From Phascolarctos cinereus (taxonomy: Eukaryota; Chordata; Mammalia; Diprotodontia; Phascolarctidae), in NCBI RefSeq assembly GCF_002099425.1, contig NW_018343954.1:25133501-25197500 (forward strand): a DNA stretch of 64,000 nucleotides, read 5' to 3'. The notes under the pieces were generated by a model. The model had not been told where the DNA came from, searched no databases, and was given only the letters and a program-made list of their open reading frames with translations. The position numbers and the translations under genes are program-made. This document shows, in pieces, positions 44,886 to 56,060 of this stretch. Each line of letters starts with the position of its first letter. The stretch's first letter is position 1.

Positions 44886-45290
44886 CCTCCTCTGGTGAAG
44901 CCTATGGATCTTTTCCTAGAATTGTTGTCGTTGAGTCATTTTTTTTCAGTCTTGTCCCCATTTGGGGTTTTCTTGGCAAAGATACTAGAGTGGTTTGCAA
45001 TTTCCTCCTCCAACTCATTTTATAGATGAGGAAACTGAGGCAAAAAGGGTTAAGTGACTTGCCCAAGGTCTGGCTAGTAAGTGTCTGAGGCCAGATTTGA
45101 CCTCAGGAAGATGAGTTCCTGACTCCAGGCCCAGCAATCTATCCACTGCATCACCTAGCTGTCCCACTTCTTAGAATAGTGCTATTAAATGCATAAAAAA
45201 TGTAAATTCAAAAAAACCCAACAACCCAATTATATTGATGTACGGTGATCAAAATCTTTTTTTAAAAGTCCCCAGGTTCAAGAAGCCCTT
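44886..45290. mobile_element. hAT-Charlie-like MITE split by MAR1
   Basis: Left piece tcctctggtgaagcctatgg; right piece ttaaatgcataaaaaatg, caattatattgatgtacggt, ccccaggttcaagaagccc. The pieces are collinear with the copies at 36784 and 61606. The extreme left end is missing. Confidence 0.75.
44922..45165 (-). repeat. MAR1-type SINE inside the hAT-like MITE
   Basis: gtccccatttggggttttct, gtttgcaatttcctcctcca, ccactgcatcacctagctgt. Flanks ttcctagaat and ttcttagaat form a probable 10-bp target duplication with one mismatch. Confidence 0.92.
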
Positions 45291-45429
45291 AGAGTAAACA
45301 GACTACAAGTGAGGGCCAATTTTACACATAATTTCAAAAAACTTGTTTATCTGGCTCCCAAGGGCAGTGGAGATAAAATGGGAAAACCAATGTGAACAAG
45401 TAGGTAAACTGAAGACAAGTGGGATCAAT

Positions 45430-45540
45430 AGTAATTGCTAACTTTGTCTATTACTTTAAGGTTGGCAAAGTGCTTTATGAACATTATCTCCTTCAGGCTT
45501 TTTAATATACCCGTGGGATAGGTGCTATTATTAAGAGGAG
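45430..45540 (-). repeat. MIR fragment (antisense)
   Basis: aaggttggcaaagtgcttta, gggataggtgctattattaa. Confidence 0.72.
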
Positions 45541-45574
45541 GGAGGGCAGTCTCTGAATCGCTGAGGAGGAGGTC

Positions 45575-45692
45575 CCCAATTCCATGCTAATAATGGGTGG
45601 GTGGTGCTGCCACAAATAAACAGCTTGAGGTAGGATTGGAACTTAGATCTTCCTGATGCCAAGTCCAGCATTATCTATTATGCCATCCTACC
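45575..45692 (-). repeat. tRNA-type SINE fragment (antisense)
   Basis: ttggaacttagatcttcctg, gccaagtccagcattatc, tgccatcctacctct. Confidence 0.72.
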
Positions 45693-45839
45693 TCTTGAAA
45701 GGAGACAGAAAAAACAATAATAGATATAAAAACTCAAAAAGCAAGGCGATAGGGGCAAGTAGACCTATATACTTAAATAGACTTTGAAGTCTATTTAATT
45801 TATGAAGTCTATTTAATAATCTATGTAATTTAGCAGACC

Positions 45840-46480
45840 AAAGTAACTATAGTGTCCCTCTATTAAAAGAAGGTGGGAGACCTATGTCAGAAAAGCAATG
45901 AAGTCAATCACACCCTAGTGCCACTCCTGGTTATATACTCTAAAGGTATAAATACATAAAAGGTCACCATATGCCAAAATGTTCATAGCAACACTTTTTA
46001 TGGTAGCTAAGAACTGGAAACAAAGTGAGTGCCCACTGATTTGGGAACAGATGAACAAACTGTAACACACCAATGAAATGGAATGATTGTGCAAGAATGA
46101 TACGAGGAATTTGGAATAACATGGGAAGATTTACATGAACTGGTGCCGAGTGAATTAATTAACATCAGAAGAATTTATAAGACTGCAATAATGTAAATGG
46201 AAAGAACACTAAGAGGAAGCTGACTAATCTTGGCTCAGAACAGAAAATCAAATGTACTTCTATCCTTTTAGCAGTGATGGGAAGCCAGGGGCCAAATGCT
46301 GCACAGCCAGACAAGGTCACTATTGTCTTTTGGTTCCACTCAATTTGTTTTCTTTGTTCAGTTTCGGGGGGGGGGGGGGGGGGGGGGGGGGGGATTGGCG
46401 TGGGGAGAGGTAGTGGACTGTGCTCTACACAGAAATGAATGGTATGAAAACAAAAGATATCAATAAAACCTTTTTGAAGA
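45840..46480 (+). repeat. L1-type LINE, 3' region with a long G tract
   Basis: tagcaacactttttatggta, agtgcccactgatttgggaa, tttacatgaactggtgccga, then G28 and the terminal agatatcaataaaacctttt. Confidence 0.87.
46366..46393 (+). repeat. homopolymer G tract, 28 bases
   Basis: Uninterrupted run of 28 G within the G-rich zone that marsupial L1 3' UTRs normally have before the tail (compare the G8 at 25110). Strong quadruplex potential; length may be affected by sequencing. Confidence 0.95.
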
Positions 46481-46729
46481 TCCTATATCTGAGAGTCAGG
46501 AAACCTGCTAACACCTGCAGATGTTCTATAGAATCTTTTGGAACTGATTGATGCCTAGGCTAACTTAAATTTGATGCATTGTGGGAAGTAGGCAATGCTG
46601 CTTTACAAATTCTCGTGTAAGCAGAATGAAGTCAGTTCAGTTTACACAGAAAGCATTTCTGCATGATACTGATTATCAAGATTTTTTTCCCTCTCCTACT
46701 CCAAGGTCCAATGGGGTACAATGAATAAG
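46481..46729. other. unique sequence, no gene seen
   Basis: Nothing recognised. Confidence 0.4.
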
Positions 46730-47235
46730 CATAAGATGTTACCCCTTAGTAGGGATATTGTTTTTATTTTTTAAACAAAGATTGTCTTCTCCCTCCCATT
46801 CATCACCCCTTTGGGAAAGTAAGGAAAACAAAACCCTTAACAAAAACAAAACTCATCAAACAAAAACACACACTCATCTCAATCTGTACTGAGTCCATCA
46901 CCTATCAGGAAGTGGGTAATCTGTTTCATCATGAGTCCTCTGGAACTGTAGTCGGTTATAGTCTTTCAAAGCTGATGGTCTTTACAATATTGTCATTGTG
47001 TTTAAATTCTTCTAGTTCTGTTCACTTCACTCTGCATCAGCTCATTCAGGTCTTTGCAGGTTTCTCTGAAACTATTCCCTTCATTTCTTACAGTACAATA
47101 GTATTCTTATCACATTTATATACCATATTCTTCAGCCATTTCCTACTTGATGGGTACCCCTCTTCAGTCTCCAATTCTTTTCCCCTGAAAAGAGAGGTGC
47201 TAGCAATATTTCTGTACATGCATATATTTTTCCTC
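46730..47235 (-). repeat. L1-type LINE, 3' region (antisense)
   Basis: gtctgtactgagtccatcac-like text, tcacttcactctgcatcagc, gtttctctgaaactattccc, attcttcagccatttcctac, ctccaattcttttccc. Confidence 0.88.
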
Positions 47236-47567
47236 TCGCTCTTAGCACAGGGCCTGGGACATGGTGCTATATACACGTTATCTATTATTATTAGACCTAG
47301 TAGGGATATCATAGTAGTAGGGATATCATTGGTAGGATCCCCAGGGTCATGTTCTTAGCATTTCTCCCTTTGTTGTTACATCATATGGGGGTCAGAGTAG
47401 CTCCAGGATATCCTCAGGCACATTCAGTCATTACACTTTGTTTAAATATTTGTTGAACTCCCTTAATATACTAGGCATTGATCTTACCTCTCCTTAGAAG
47501 CAAACAGTAGTAACTTCTAGCTGGAATCTAGCCGGTACATTAACTTTCATCTCTCATTTGCAGGAGG
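47236..47567. other. mostly unique; small tandem duplication
   Basis: tagtagggatatcat occurs twice between 47297 and 47330. Weak reversed L2 tail near 47440 (aatatttgttgaactccc). Confidence 0.45.
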
Positions 47568-47735
47568 CAGATCAGCCCAGTGGTTGAGACTAAATCTATA
47601 AATCAGAACACTCAAAGGATGTAATCCAAGCTCTGGTCTGTTCTGTGCTTCTATTTCCTCATCTATATAAAAGAGAACTAAAAACCTGTTAAAATCAATG
47701 AAAGATTTTCTATAAGGTGCTATCAAGCAGGTATT
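47568..47735 (+). repeat. MIR-related SINE, diverged
   Basis: ggcagatcagcccagtggtt, atttcctcatctatataaaa. Confidence 0.65.
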
Positions 47736-47849
47736 CTGGTCAAGAGCTGAGTCTGGCAACAGGTTGGGAAGGCAGGATGGATGGAGTGGAGGATCAAGGG
47801 TGGAACAAGGCATTTGTGTATCCTAAGCAAGATGGGAAAATTCCACTCC

Positions 47850-48400
47850 CAAGGCTACAAATCACCAGAGATTCTGCTGCTAGGCAAATACCCCTAAGAA
47901 GGTAGGTAACAAAAGAAAAGCCTTATATAAGGCAAAATATTTACAGCAGTACTTTTTGTGCGCTGAGAACACAGAGGATGCTCATCTACTGAAGAACGGA
48001 TAAACAAAATGTGGTAAATGAATGTACTGGGATGTTAGTGTGCTGTTTGAATATGATAGACTTATGTGTAAAGACAGGTGTAAAGTGAAGTAGGCAGAAT
48101 CAAGAAAATTATACACAAAATAACTACAACGTAAACGGAAATAACACAGATAAATGTTGTGAAAAACAACCACACTTGTCCCCCAAAAAGAGATGTGAAA
48201 TCACCTCTTCCTGCTTCTCTGCACACGTGGAGGTCTACAGGTGTAGAACATTGCATACAATGCAAGAGGCTTTTAATATACTCGTTAGTTTTGCTGAATC
48301 TATTTTCCCTTCTCTTTTAAAATTCTTTACCATAAGGAATAGTTCTTAGAGGAGGGATACAGTGGGATATGCAGGCCATGTAAAAAATCAAAAAACAAAC
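47850..48400 (+). repeat. L1-type LINE, 3' region, old
   Basis: ttctgctgctaggcaaatac, aatatttacagcagtacttt, gatgctcatctactgaagaa, aacaaaatgtggtaaatgaa. Confidence 0.75.
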
Positions 48401-49570
48401 CAGCCTATCCTAGAGTCCAGGCTTTGAGCTTTTACACTAAAGCATGACTTAATTCAAGTATTGCTAAACATCCAAGTGCTAGGGAAAGTAACCAAACATA
48501 TGAGCCTTTTATAAGGTGCTCCCTGTTAAATCCTAGGTGGTTACTTATTGCTAATCTTGATTTTGCTGAGAAGTGTGCAGAAGACAAATATATAGAAAGC
48601 AAGACTAGATCAGGAACTAGGAAATTCAAAAGTATTAAGGTCACAGAAAGGCAGGGAGTGAGGGTGGGGAAAGTAAAAAATCATGCAGAAAACATTAGTA
48701 ATATGGAAACCTTGAATACAAGAAAATTCCTTCAGACAGGAATCATTTTATAAAATGGAACAGGCACTTACCCCAGGGCATGGGAAGATCAGAGACTGGG
48801 TTTGAACATATTCTAATTAAGTTTAAGAAAACTAAGTAAACTGATTGAAAATACAGGATCCAAGGTAATAAAAATTGAAGAGAGCTATGAACTCCTTAAT
48901 CTAGAAGTATCTAGCCTTCCTGTGAAGAGCTACTCTTTAATTTTCCCGAGTCTAGAAATCACCCAGAACTAAGGGAACTAGTCAAGTCTCTAAGCAAGAG
49001 CAGGAACTCAGAATGTATACTCTTTCCCACTGGAGTGAGGATTGTGGTGGTGGTTGGACTGTGTGGAATTGGGAAGCTACTTGTATGGCTTTAAGATCTA
49101 CTGTAAATCCCAATTTATCAAAAATAAATAAAACATAGAATAAATAAAATAATTTATCGGCCAGCATATTCTACTCTAATCCTCTCAAGTAAGATTAGCT
49201 AACTTAATTTATTTCTCTTCTCTACCCTCTGACTGACTGCTATACTTCATTTGTATGGTCACTGGACAATCAAACCTTTGTGGTCTAATACACAGAGGTT
49301 AAGGGTGTGCCGTAATTAAGAGTGAACTAATAATCTCTAGAGCTGTTTGCCTTCTGTCCTCTATCCTTTCATTACTAGTGGCCTAAAAAAGAGCCACCAG
49401 GGCTTTCTGCACTTAGGTTCTAAGCTGAAAGCCCCTGGTACTGATGAATGTAGATGTTCTAATGTGTTGATGAATTTGTATGCAGGTGCCCAAAGGCGAT
49501 AAGGAATTCTGTTATCTTGTGGAATACATAGAACTTCTCTACACCTATCCTGTAGAATACCACAGGACAT
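48401..49570. other. repeat-poor stretch, no gene seen
   Basis: About 1.2 kb of unique AT-rich DNA just beyond the 3' end of the minus-strand gene. (AAATA)-type runs near 49125. No exon supported. Confidence 0.5.
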
Positions 49571-49574
49571 GATG

Positions 49575-50564
49575 AACGCCTACAGTGGACATTTGTGATT
49601 TAATGTTCACTCGAATACAAATATTTGCAGACTCCAGTTACACCACTTATTAAGGCAAGTACGGCTTCCTGGTATGATTTAATCAGTTTACAAAAGGAAA
49701 TATTCAAACAAAGCTGCTCACACAATAGCAAAGTTAAACAAATGATTTTAATGTACACATTTACACTTATATTAATCCAACATCTACTTCCACCACGTAT
49801 GCAAAGTAACTTAATCACAGAATGTTAGAGCTAGAAGGGATTGGTTTATCTTGTCCAATTCACCCATTTTTACAAGCGAAGAAACTGAGATCTAGAAAGG
49901 ATCTAGTGTCACATAGCTGGTAGGTGGGAAAGTTCAACTCAAATCCAAGTATTCTGACTGAAGACTCAATACTCTTTCCACTAAATCATGTTACCTCTCA
50001 TTTATATTACTTCACGTTGACATTCAAAAACTAAGTAATCTTCAACAAGACATAACTAAGATGGACTGTGCTTGTTAATAAACAGCACAGGGTAGAGTCC
50101 AAAACGGTTTTCTTGGCTCTAACATTTTCACATTCCATGAAGCAGCTTATTGAAATCTTCATTTCAGTATCTTATTTGAGAAATGGCAACACACAAAACA
50201 CTAAAAGGATCTTCCCAAGTGTGCTGTTCTTCCCATATTTAAATCATAACTCTTGGGCTGTAAAAACTGAATAATAAGTAGGTCTATTTTCTATCCAGAA
50301 TGCAGAGGTTTAGTTAACAAATTTACAACCTTCCTCCCCCCTCCCCAACTTCCTAATAGTGTAACTTGCATCAACGGTGTTTTGAAACTTCAGAAAAACT
50401 TAATATTAATTCTTGGAATTAATGTTTGTGGGAACCACTAATATTTACTCCATTAAAAAATTCTATCTTCTCTAGTTATCACTCTACAGAGACGATCTAT
50501 ATTTCTTGCAGCACAGAGGATATGAAGATGTTTATTTTCCCATTCAGATCAGACACAAGCCTCT
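49575..50564 (-). other. 3' UTR of the minus-strand gene (predicted)
   Basis: Begins after the TGA of the terminal exon. ATTAAA signals on the minus strand lie at 49747-49752, 49678-49683 and 49599-49604; the last is followed by a GT-rich stretch suited to cleavage near 49575-49590. The stretch is repeat-poor except for one reversed MIR-type SINE (49826-50003). The end point is inferred, not observed. Confidence 0.5.
49826..50003 (-). repeat. MIR-related SINE within the predicted 3' UTR
   Basis: atcacagaatgttagagcta, gaagaaactgagatctagaa, ctctttccactaaatcatgt. Confidence 0.75.
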
Positions 50565-50602
50565 TCACTTCCTTCCAAATGGATCAGACCACACTTTTAA
50601 TC
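50565..50602 (-). CDS. terminal coding exon of an unidentified host gene
   Basis: Minus strand: a T-rich tract and ttttttccatag acceptor precede the exon, which opens GATTAAAAGTG and codes (G)LKVWSDPFGRK before TGA at 50567-50565. The first two bases complete the glycine codon begun by the upstream exon's final G, so the phases fit. The intron between the exons is 768 bp (50603-51370). The basic C-terminal tail PFGRK has no family I can name. Alternative: chance pairing of splice-like sites, judged unlikely because acceptor, donor, phase and composition all agree. Confidence 0.68.
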
Positions 50603-51370
50603 CTATGGAAAAAATAATATGAAAGTATTCAATAAGACAGGTTTCAGCTTCAAACCTCCAACCCCAAATGAACAAAATGACATTAAAAATTCAGTTGTGC
50701 AATTCCACACAGTTTAAAACAGCCCAGGCACTCTGCTGGAATCCAGGAATCTGAGACAGCTAGAATGCTGTGCCAGCCTTGAGGGTACACTTAAATGGCT
50801 TCACAATCTCCTCACAACAGGAAGAAAGCTATCTGGCCTAGTGAGAGAAGGAACTTTGCCACAAATCACTAAACTTTTAGTTAATAAGCCATTCACAGAG
50901 CTACAAATCATTCAGTCTCAGACAATTCAAATTTCCTTAAAGTAGCTTACTCTTTGGCTATAAAGGTGACCCTTTGCTTTTTGTACAAAGAATGTGATAT
51001 CAATTAAAATAATCCACAAGTAAATGGTATATTCCCATGGGGTTGGCATCTAAATAGGTGCTTGGTAAAACCTGTAAAACACCTACTCATATTTCATATT
51101 CAACTGCATATTTAACCTACCTAATTTGCTGTATTTTTAATGTCCATTTTAAATATTCAAAACAAGAATGAAGCAAACATGCAAAGATCTAGGTTTAAAT
51201 ACTCAAATTGCCCATCTTAAAGCTTTCCTTGGCAATTATGTAATGACAGTTATTAAGAAATAAATCCAGTATAATTAGTATATGGTCCATGAGACAACAA
51301 AAATGTCTTCCCCAAATAGCAAGAATCCACCCCACCATTACTCAGCAAATTAGAATTATCATGAGTTTAC

Positions 51371-51427
51371 CTGGTGGCTGCACATCTGCTTGAACAATAC
51401 CAGCCCGATTTATGGCTTGTTCCAGCT
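51371..51427 (-). CDS. internal coding exon (57 nt) of an unidentified host gene
   Basis: Minus strand: acceptor tttggtttgtatttctcag and donor CCACCAG|gtaaact bound a 57-nt exon. It enters in phase with two bases of a split codon (NAG, E or K), then reads LEQAINRAGIVQADVQPP and ends on the first base of a glycine codon. Both boundaries have the same phase, so skipping it would keep the frame. The peptide starts amphipathic (LEQAINRAG) and turns polar. I do not recognise the protein. Upstream exons must lie above 51430; none convincing was found before 64000. Confidence 0.7.
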
Positions 51428-52667
51428 CTGAGAAATACAAACCAAAATATGACTTTTTGTGAGAGAGGAAAGAAAAGCTGTACTTTCAAGGGCCAAGGTA
51501 ATGGGATAGTCCTGGATAACCAAATTAAGAAAATCACACAGAAAAGCTATTAAATTCGGGGGTACCACTGAGCTATCATCATCTGTGGTTTTCAGGTAGT
51601 AGGAATTGGATCCCTTAAAGCAGAACACAAAGTCTTTTCTATATCATTCAACCAAAAAGGGGGAAAAAATCCTTCAAAGGAGAATTTTTCTAATGTCTTA
51701 TTCTTTGTGCTCTCAGCATTTCTGAAAGGCAACAAAAACAAAAAGAGACTAATTTTGAAAGAACTCGTGGGCGTGATATCAAAAGGAAAATGCTGCTGAA
51801 CTGAAGGAACAAATACAATTAACAATACGATGCAACTTAAATATCTGCACTGCACTTCATGGAAGAACAAGAGAGGAAATATGCTATGTTTTTGATAGGA
51901 AATAGAGCAGAAAATTAATCTTTGGGTGGGCGGCTTTGGTTTGGGTAAGTGAAGCTTCCCTAATTGATTGCAGGTGTTGTGCCAATTAGTAATAGCATTT
52001 AAGCTACAGAGGCTATGCCAGTCTCTCTGGAACTGTCCTGAACATGCAAAGGCCAAGAGAAATTGGGCATTTTCTGTCTGTAGGCTTCTAGCATTCTGAC
52101 ATCTTTCTAAGTGGTTTAGAATAAAACCAAGTCTTGTGAAAACAGAGACTTATTATTTTAAGAATCTTGCCAAACAAATGGTGGTATTTTAGAAGACAGA
52201 CTTGTAGCCAAAGGACATTTACTAGAAAATTATAATAATTAAATTTTGTAATAAAACCTTTGTTTTAATCAGACTGACAGTGTTTCCTTGAATCCACATT
52301 TAGCTCTTATACTGTTTAACACTGGATCATTTTCTTTACTTGATTCTCTAGCTTCCTATAAAGATACAAATGGCATGACCCAACCAATAAGCAAGAATTT
52401 ATACTGAAAGCTTATTGCTTTTACAACCCCTATTCCCCACTCCAAAGAATAATTGTCCACGATGAGTGATCCTACTTTACTTACTTTGTTGATAAAAGAA
52501 CACTCAATTCTGTATTTACAAATAGGAAAATAGGGGTGGGGTAGTGGGGGTCAGTTTCCTCTGGGAATAGACACCCAATTCTAGGACGTGAGACAATGAT
52601 GATTCACTAAGAAAAAAATGAAGTCACTGCATTACATTTCCTTAAAAACTAACAAGTGGAGACTGGT
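51428..52667 (-). other. intron or flank of the minus-strand gene
   Basis: Repeat-poor. A 154-codon minus frame (51592-52056) ends in sequence without protein-like features and is probably intronic. Confidence 0.45.
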
Positions 52668-52995
52668 GAGAAATGACTTGTCTCTGACTATATGAAAGGT
52701 TGTTAGGGAAAAGGCTTAGACTTATTCTATACTGTCCTAGGTCCAAATGTGTTTCTAAGAGTGATGTATTTCAGCTCAATGTAAGAAAGAACTTCCTGAT
52801 AGTAAGAACTATCCCCAAACGGGAATTAAATGCCTTGATAAGGTATTTATAAGGTATTTCCAATGATGGAGATCTTCAAGCAAAGATTAGATGACTATTT
52901 GTTTAGGGATACTATAAATTCAGGAGTGAGGTACAGGGTTGGACTCAATGACCTCTACAGTCCTTCCAGTGGGGATTCTGGATTCTTCCGGTGGG
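52668..52995 (+). repeat. L3/CR1-type LINE, 3' UTR end
   Basis: aagaaagaacttcctgatag, gatcttcaagcaaagattag, gttggactcaatgacctcta: the sense CR1/L3 terminus. Confidence 0.82.
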
Positions 52996-53329
52996 AACTA
53001 TGAGACTTAAATATGTTTGAATAATACTTCTTAGAGGCAGTAACTCTACCTAATTACAATGAGTTATCAGGAATCCATTAATTTGTAGTTTTCTGAGCTG
53101 AGTGCTATACAGAATAGCATCCTTTCCATCCATATTCCTGTAGAAACAAAGCCTTCTTTGTAAAAAATAATCCTCCAAGAAGGGTCACTTTGAAATAAGT
53201 CAAGAGAAAATAACAATGACCACAGTTCACATGATCTGGGACAAAAGCATGTATACTCTCCTCTGTAAAGAACCAAAGAACTTTTCTCTGATAACAAGAG
53301 AATGGTGGGAAAGACTGCCTGTCAGTAAA

Positions 53330-53735
53330 CAGAGTCAGAGATTCTATAACTGAACCAGGAGTGAGAAGGCCTAGGTTCAAGTTCTAGACCTGCTGCTTAC
53401 TAGTTGTGTAATCTTGGGTGAGCCACCTTAATGCTTGTAGGCTCAGCTTTTTCATCTGTCGAATGGGAACAATATTTGAAATGCCAACCTCACAAGGTTG
53501 TCATGAAAACCACAGTATCTGGAGATTGAAGGGTCTTTAATGATCATATAATACAACCTCTTATTTTACAGATGAGGAAATTAAGACACAGAGAGGTTAC
53601 CTGAATGCTTAAATCATACAAAATCAGGGCTTCTGACTCCAAATCCAGGGCTACTTCCACTACACCACATTGCTAATGCATGCTATAAACTACAAAGCAG
53701 TATATAAATGCAAGCTGCTATTATTACTAAGGAGA
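53330..53735 (+). repeat. MIR SINE, split by another SINE
   Basis: aagttctagacctgctgctt, tttttcatctgtcgaatggg, acctcacaaggttgtcatga; resumes after the insert with ctataaactacaaagcagta. Confidence 0.8.
53515..53665 (-). repeat. MIR-related SINE nested in MIR
   Basis: ttacagatgaggaaattaag, ggcttctgactccaaatcca. Confidence 0.8.
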
Positions 53736-54282
53736 TAATTTTTATGGAAATCAGACGTCTTGGTAGCACACATTCTTCTCTAAGGTACAATAAGGCAAGT
53801 GATAGAAAGCAAAAGAAACTTTCTTTAGGACAACTATTATCCCAATGAGCCTGTTCTGAGGAACACTGAAGGATGTTGGCTTTTGGCAGCGATGTTAGAA
53901 TATTTAACTATTCCCTACCGTACTGTAACGCCATGGAGATATTACCAAGAAGGGAATCTTTGTCCTCACAGATTTTTACTAATTGTTAATGAAGTGTGAG
54001 AACAGCAAAGAATTTCTCTTAAACAGGGTATAATCTCTTAATTCTAATTTTAATGCTGATTATCGTTATGGCTTTGCTTGGGCTGGTAATTTAAATACTT
54101 TGCCTAATCAGTTTCTCCCAAGTGATAACTGAATATTAGTATCCTATCTACATCACAAGGTTCTTTAATTCATGAATGTTTTTGAAGACTTAGTACTTTT
54201 ATATAAATTCACAATATTGAGCAAAAACCAAGCAAGAGAGAACACTCTCACTTGGGAATGTGGAATGAGAAAAGAAAAGTAT
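53736..54282. other. unique sequence, no gene seen
   Basis: Nothing recognised. Confidence 0.4.
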
Positions 54283-54410
54283 AATACAATGTAAAGAGCA
54301 CTGGATTCTTCCATTTACCCGTTGTGTAACCTTAGACAAGTCACTTAATCTCTCTGAGCCTCAGTTTTCTTATCTTTAAATTGGGGGCAACAGCACATAG
54401 CTCTTTTGTC
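54283..54410 (+). repeat. MIR SINE fragment
   Basis: ttgtgtaaccttagacaagt, tctctgagcctcagttttct. Confidence 0.82.
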
Positions 54411-54419
54411 AGAGTTACT

Positions 54420-55605
54420 AAACTGATAGATCAGAAGAATGTTATAAACATAGCAAACCTAATTGAGCAGAGCATATGACAAAGGCTCTCAAGCAAGAAG
54501 TGGACAAGATGATTAAGTAAAACTCAGACTCAGAACCAATGAGAGGTCTTTAAAGGAATGAAATAGACTTGAAAAGATTTCTAGGTGAAAAGGGCATCCT
54601 TGGACCTGGGCTATTTAGCACTTTCATCAATAATTTAGATTAATTCATAAATGGCATGCTTATCAAATTTGTAGATGACACAAAACTGGGAGGCATAGCT
54701 AATGTACTAAATGAGACAAAGATCCAAAAAAGTACAACAGGCTAGAACCTTAGGATAAATTTGAGAAGACAAAATTTAAGAGGGATAAAAGCAGAGTCTA
54801 TGGGCAAAGTACTTGAATCCAAATAACTGAGTTTAAAAAACTGTATAAATATAGGATGGGAGACAAAATCACATGAAAAATATCTGTGTAGGTTTAGTAG
54901 AACACAAATTCAATATAAATTTATAGTGTGGTAAGGCATCCAAAATTAGCTAATGTAATCTTAAACTATAATAATAAAAGCTGTAATAGTGTCTGGAATG
55001 AAGGAAGTGATAGTCCCATTGTATCTTGCCATGGTCAGACCACACAAAGAATACTGTGCTCAGTTCTGGGCCCAATACTTTACGAAAGACTTTACCAAAT
55101 TAGAAGGTGGTAGAAGGCAGAGGAGTCAGGATGGTGAGGGTGTTGGAAAAAATACCATGAGGGTCAGCAGAATGAACTGAGTACTATTTACTTACAGTCA
55201 AGGGCAGGGGAGGTGGGAAGGGGAGGGGGAGGACCCAACAACATAATTGTATTTAAGAATGTAAAGGATTTAGCCTCAGTGTAGAAGCTGCAGGGAAACT
55301 GATTTTAAGTGTGACTGCAAGCTTGTGCACTTTCTCTCATATATGTGTGTATATAGCTAAACAGATACTGATATATGTGTATATGTATATAGCTATAAAA
55401 AGCTAAGCTTCCTAGCAATTAGAACTATCTAAAAGTATAAGGAAGCATCTCAGGAGATAATGGAATCCCCTTCACTAGAGAGCGGTCTTCCAGCAGAAGC
55501 TGAATGACCATTCATCACAGATGTTGTAAAAGGAATTTCTGTGCAAGTATAGGTTGGACCATGATGATCTCTAAGCTTCTCTCCAACTGTGAGATTCTGT
55601 GATTC
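54420..55605 (+). repeat. L3/CR1-type LINE, RT domain to 3' end
   Basis: Sense pieces: FINGMLIKFVDDTKLGGIAN near 54640-54705 holds the reverse transcriptase catalytic block (family F-A-D-D, here FVDD); VPLYLAMVRPHKEYCAQFWA near 55015-55075 is the C-terminal block. 3' end: aggttggaccatgatgatct, ctccaactgtgagattctgt. Many stops and deletions; dead. Confidence 0.9.
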
Positions 55606-55609
55606 TTTT

Positions 55610-56060
55610 TGCCCCATCTATACCAATTAAATTCAACAAACCTTTATTAAATACCCACCATATGCAAGGCATTATGCTAGGAATTTAGAGTAAAAAGACA
55701 AAAACCAAATAGTCCTCATTCCAAGGAGGGATGAGATCCACAGTCAATACCTGAGGAGATTCCAACAGGAGCACATGAGCACAAAGGAACTTGAAGGAGT
55801 ACATTCTAGCACGGAGGTGGCCTATGGGGGTGCAGAGAAGCAGGAAATGGACTGTCAAGTTTTCCAAACAGCTGGTAGTCCAGTTTGGATGGAATGAAAG
55901 CACAAAGAAAAGGGAATTGTATAAAATGAGGCTGAAATGAGAAGTAGGAACATATTGTGGAGGGTCATAAATGTTAAGTTGAGGAGTCTGAATCTTATCC
56001 TAAAGGCAACAGGGAGCTACTGAAGATGTTTGAGCAGAGGAGTGACACAAACAAATAAAG
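55610..56060 (-). repeat. L2-type LINE, 3' end (antisense)
   Basis: aacctttattaaatacccac, gcaaggcattatgctaggaa, ggcaacagggagctactgaa, gaggagtgacac. Confidence 0.75.

Noticed and set aside
51592-52056. 154-codon minus-strand open frame beside the 57-nt exon
   Set aside because: No family motif, no matching splice phase, and low-complexity hydrophobic stretches; most likely intronic.
52485-52509. 25-nt minus-strand segment between an aaatacag acceptor and a gtaagtaaag donor
   Set aside because: Splice sites look good, but it is very short, its length breaks the frame, and nothing links it to the 57-nt exon.
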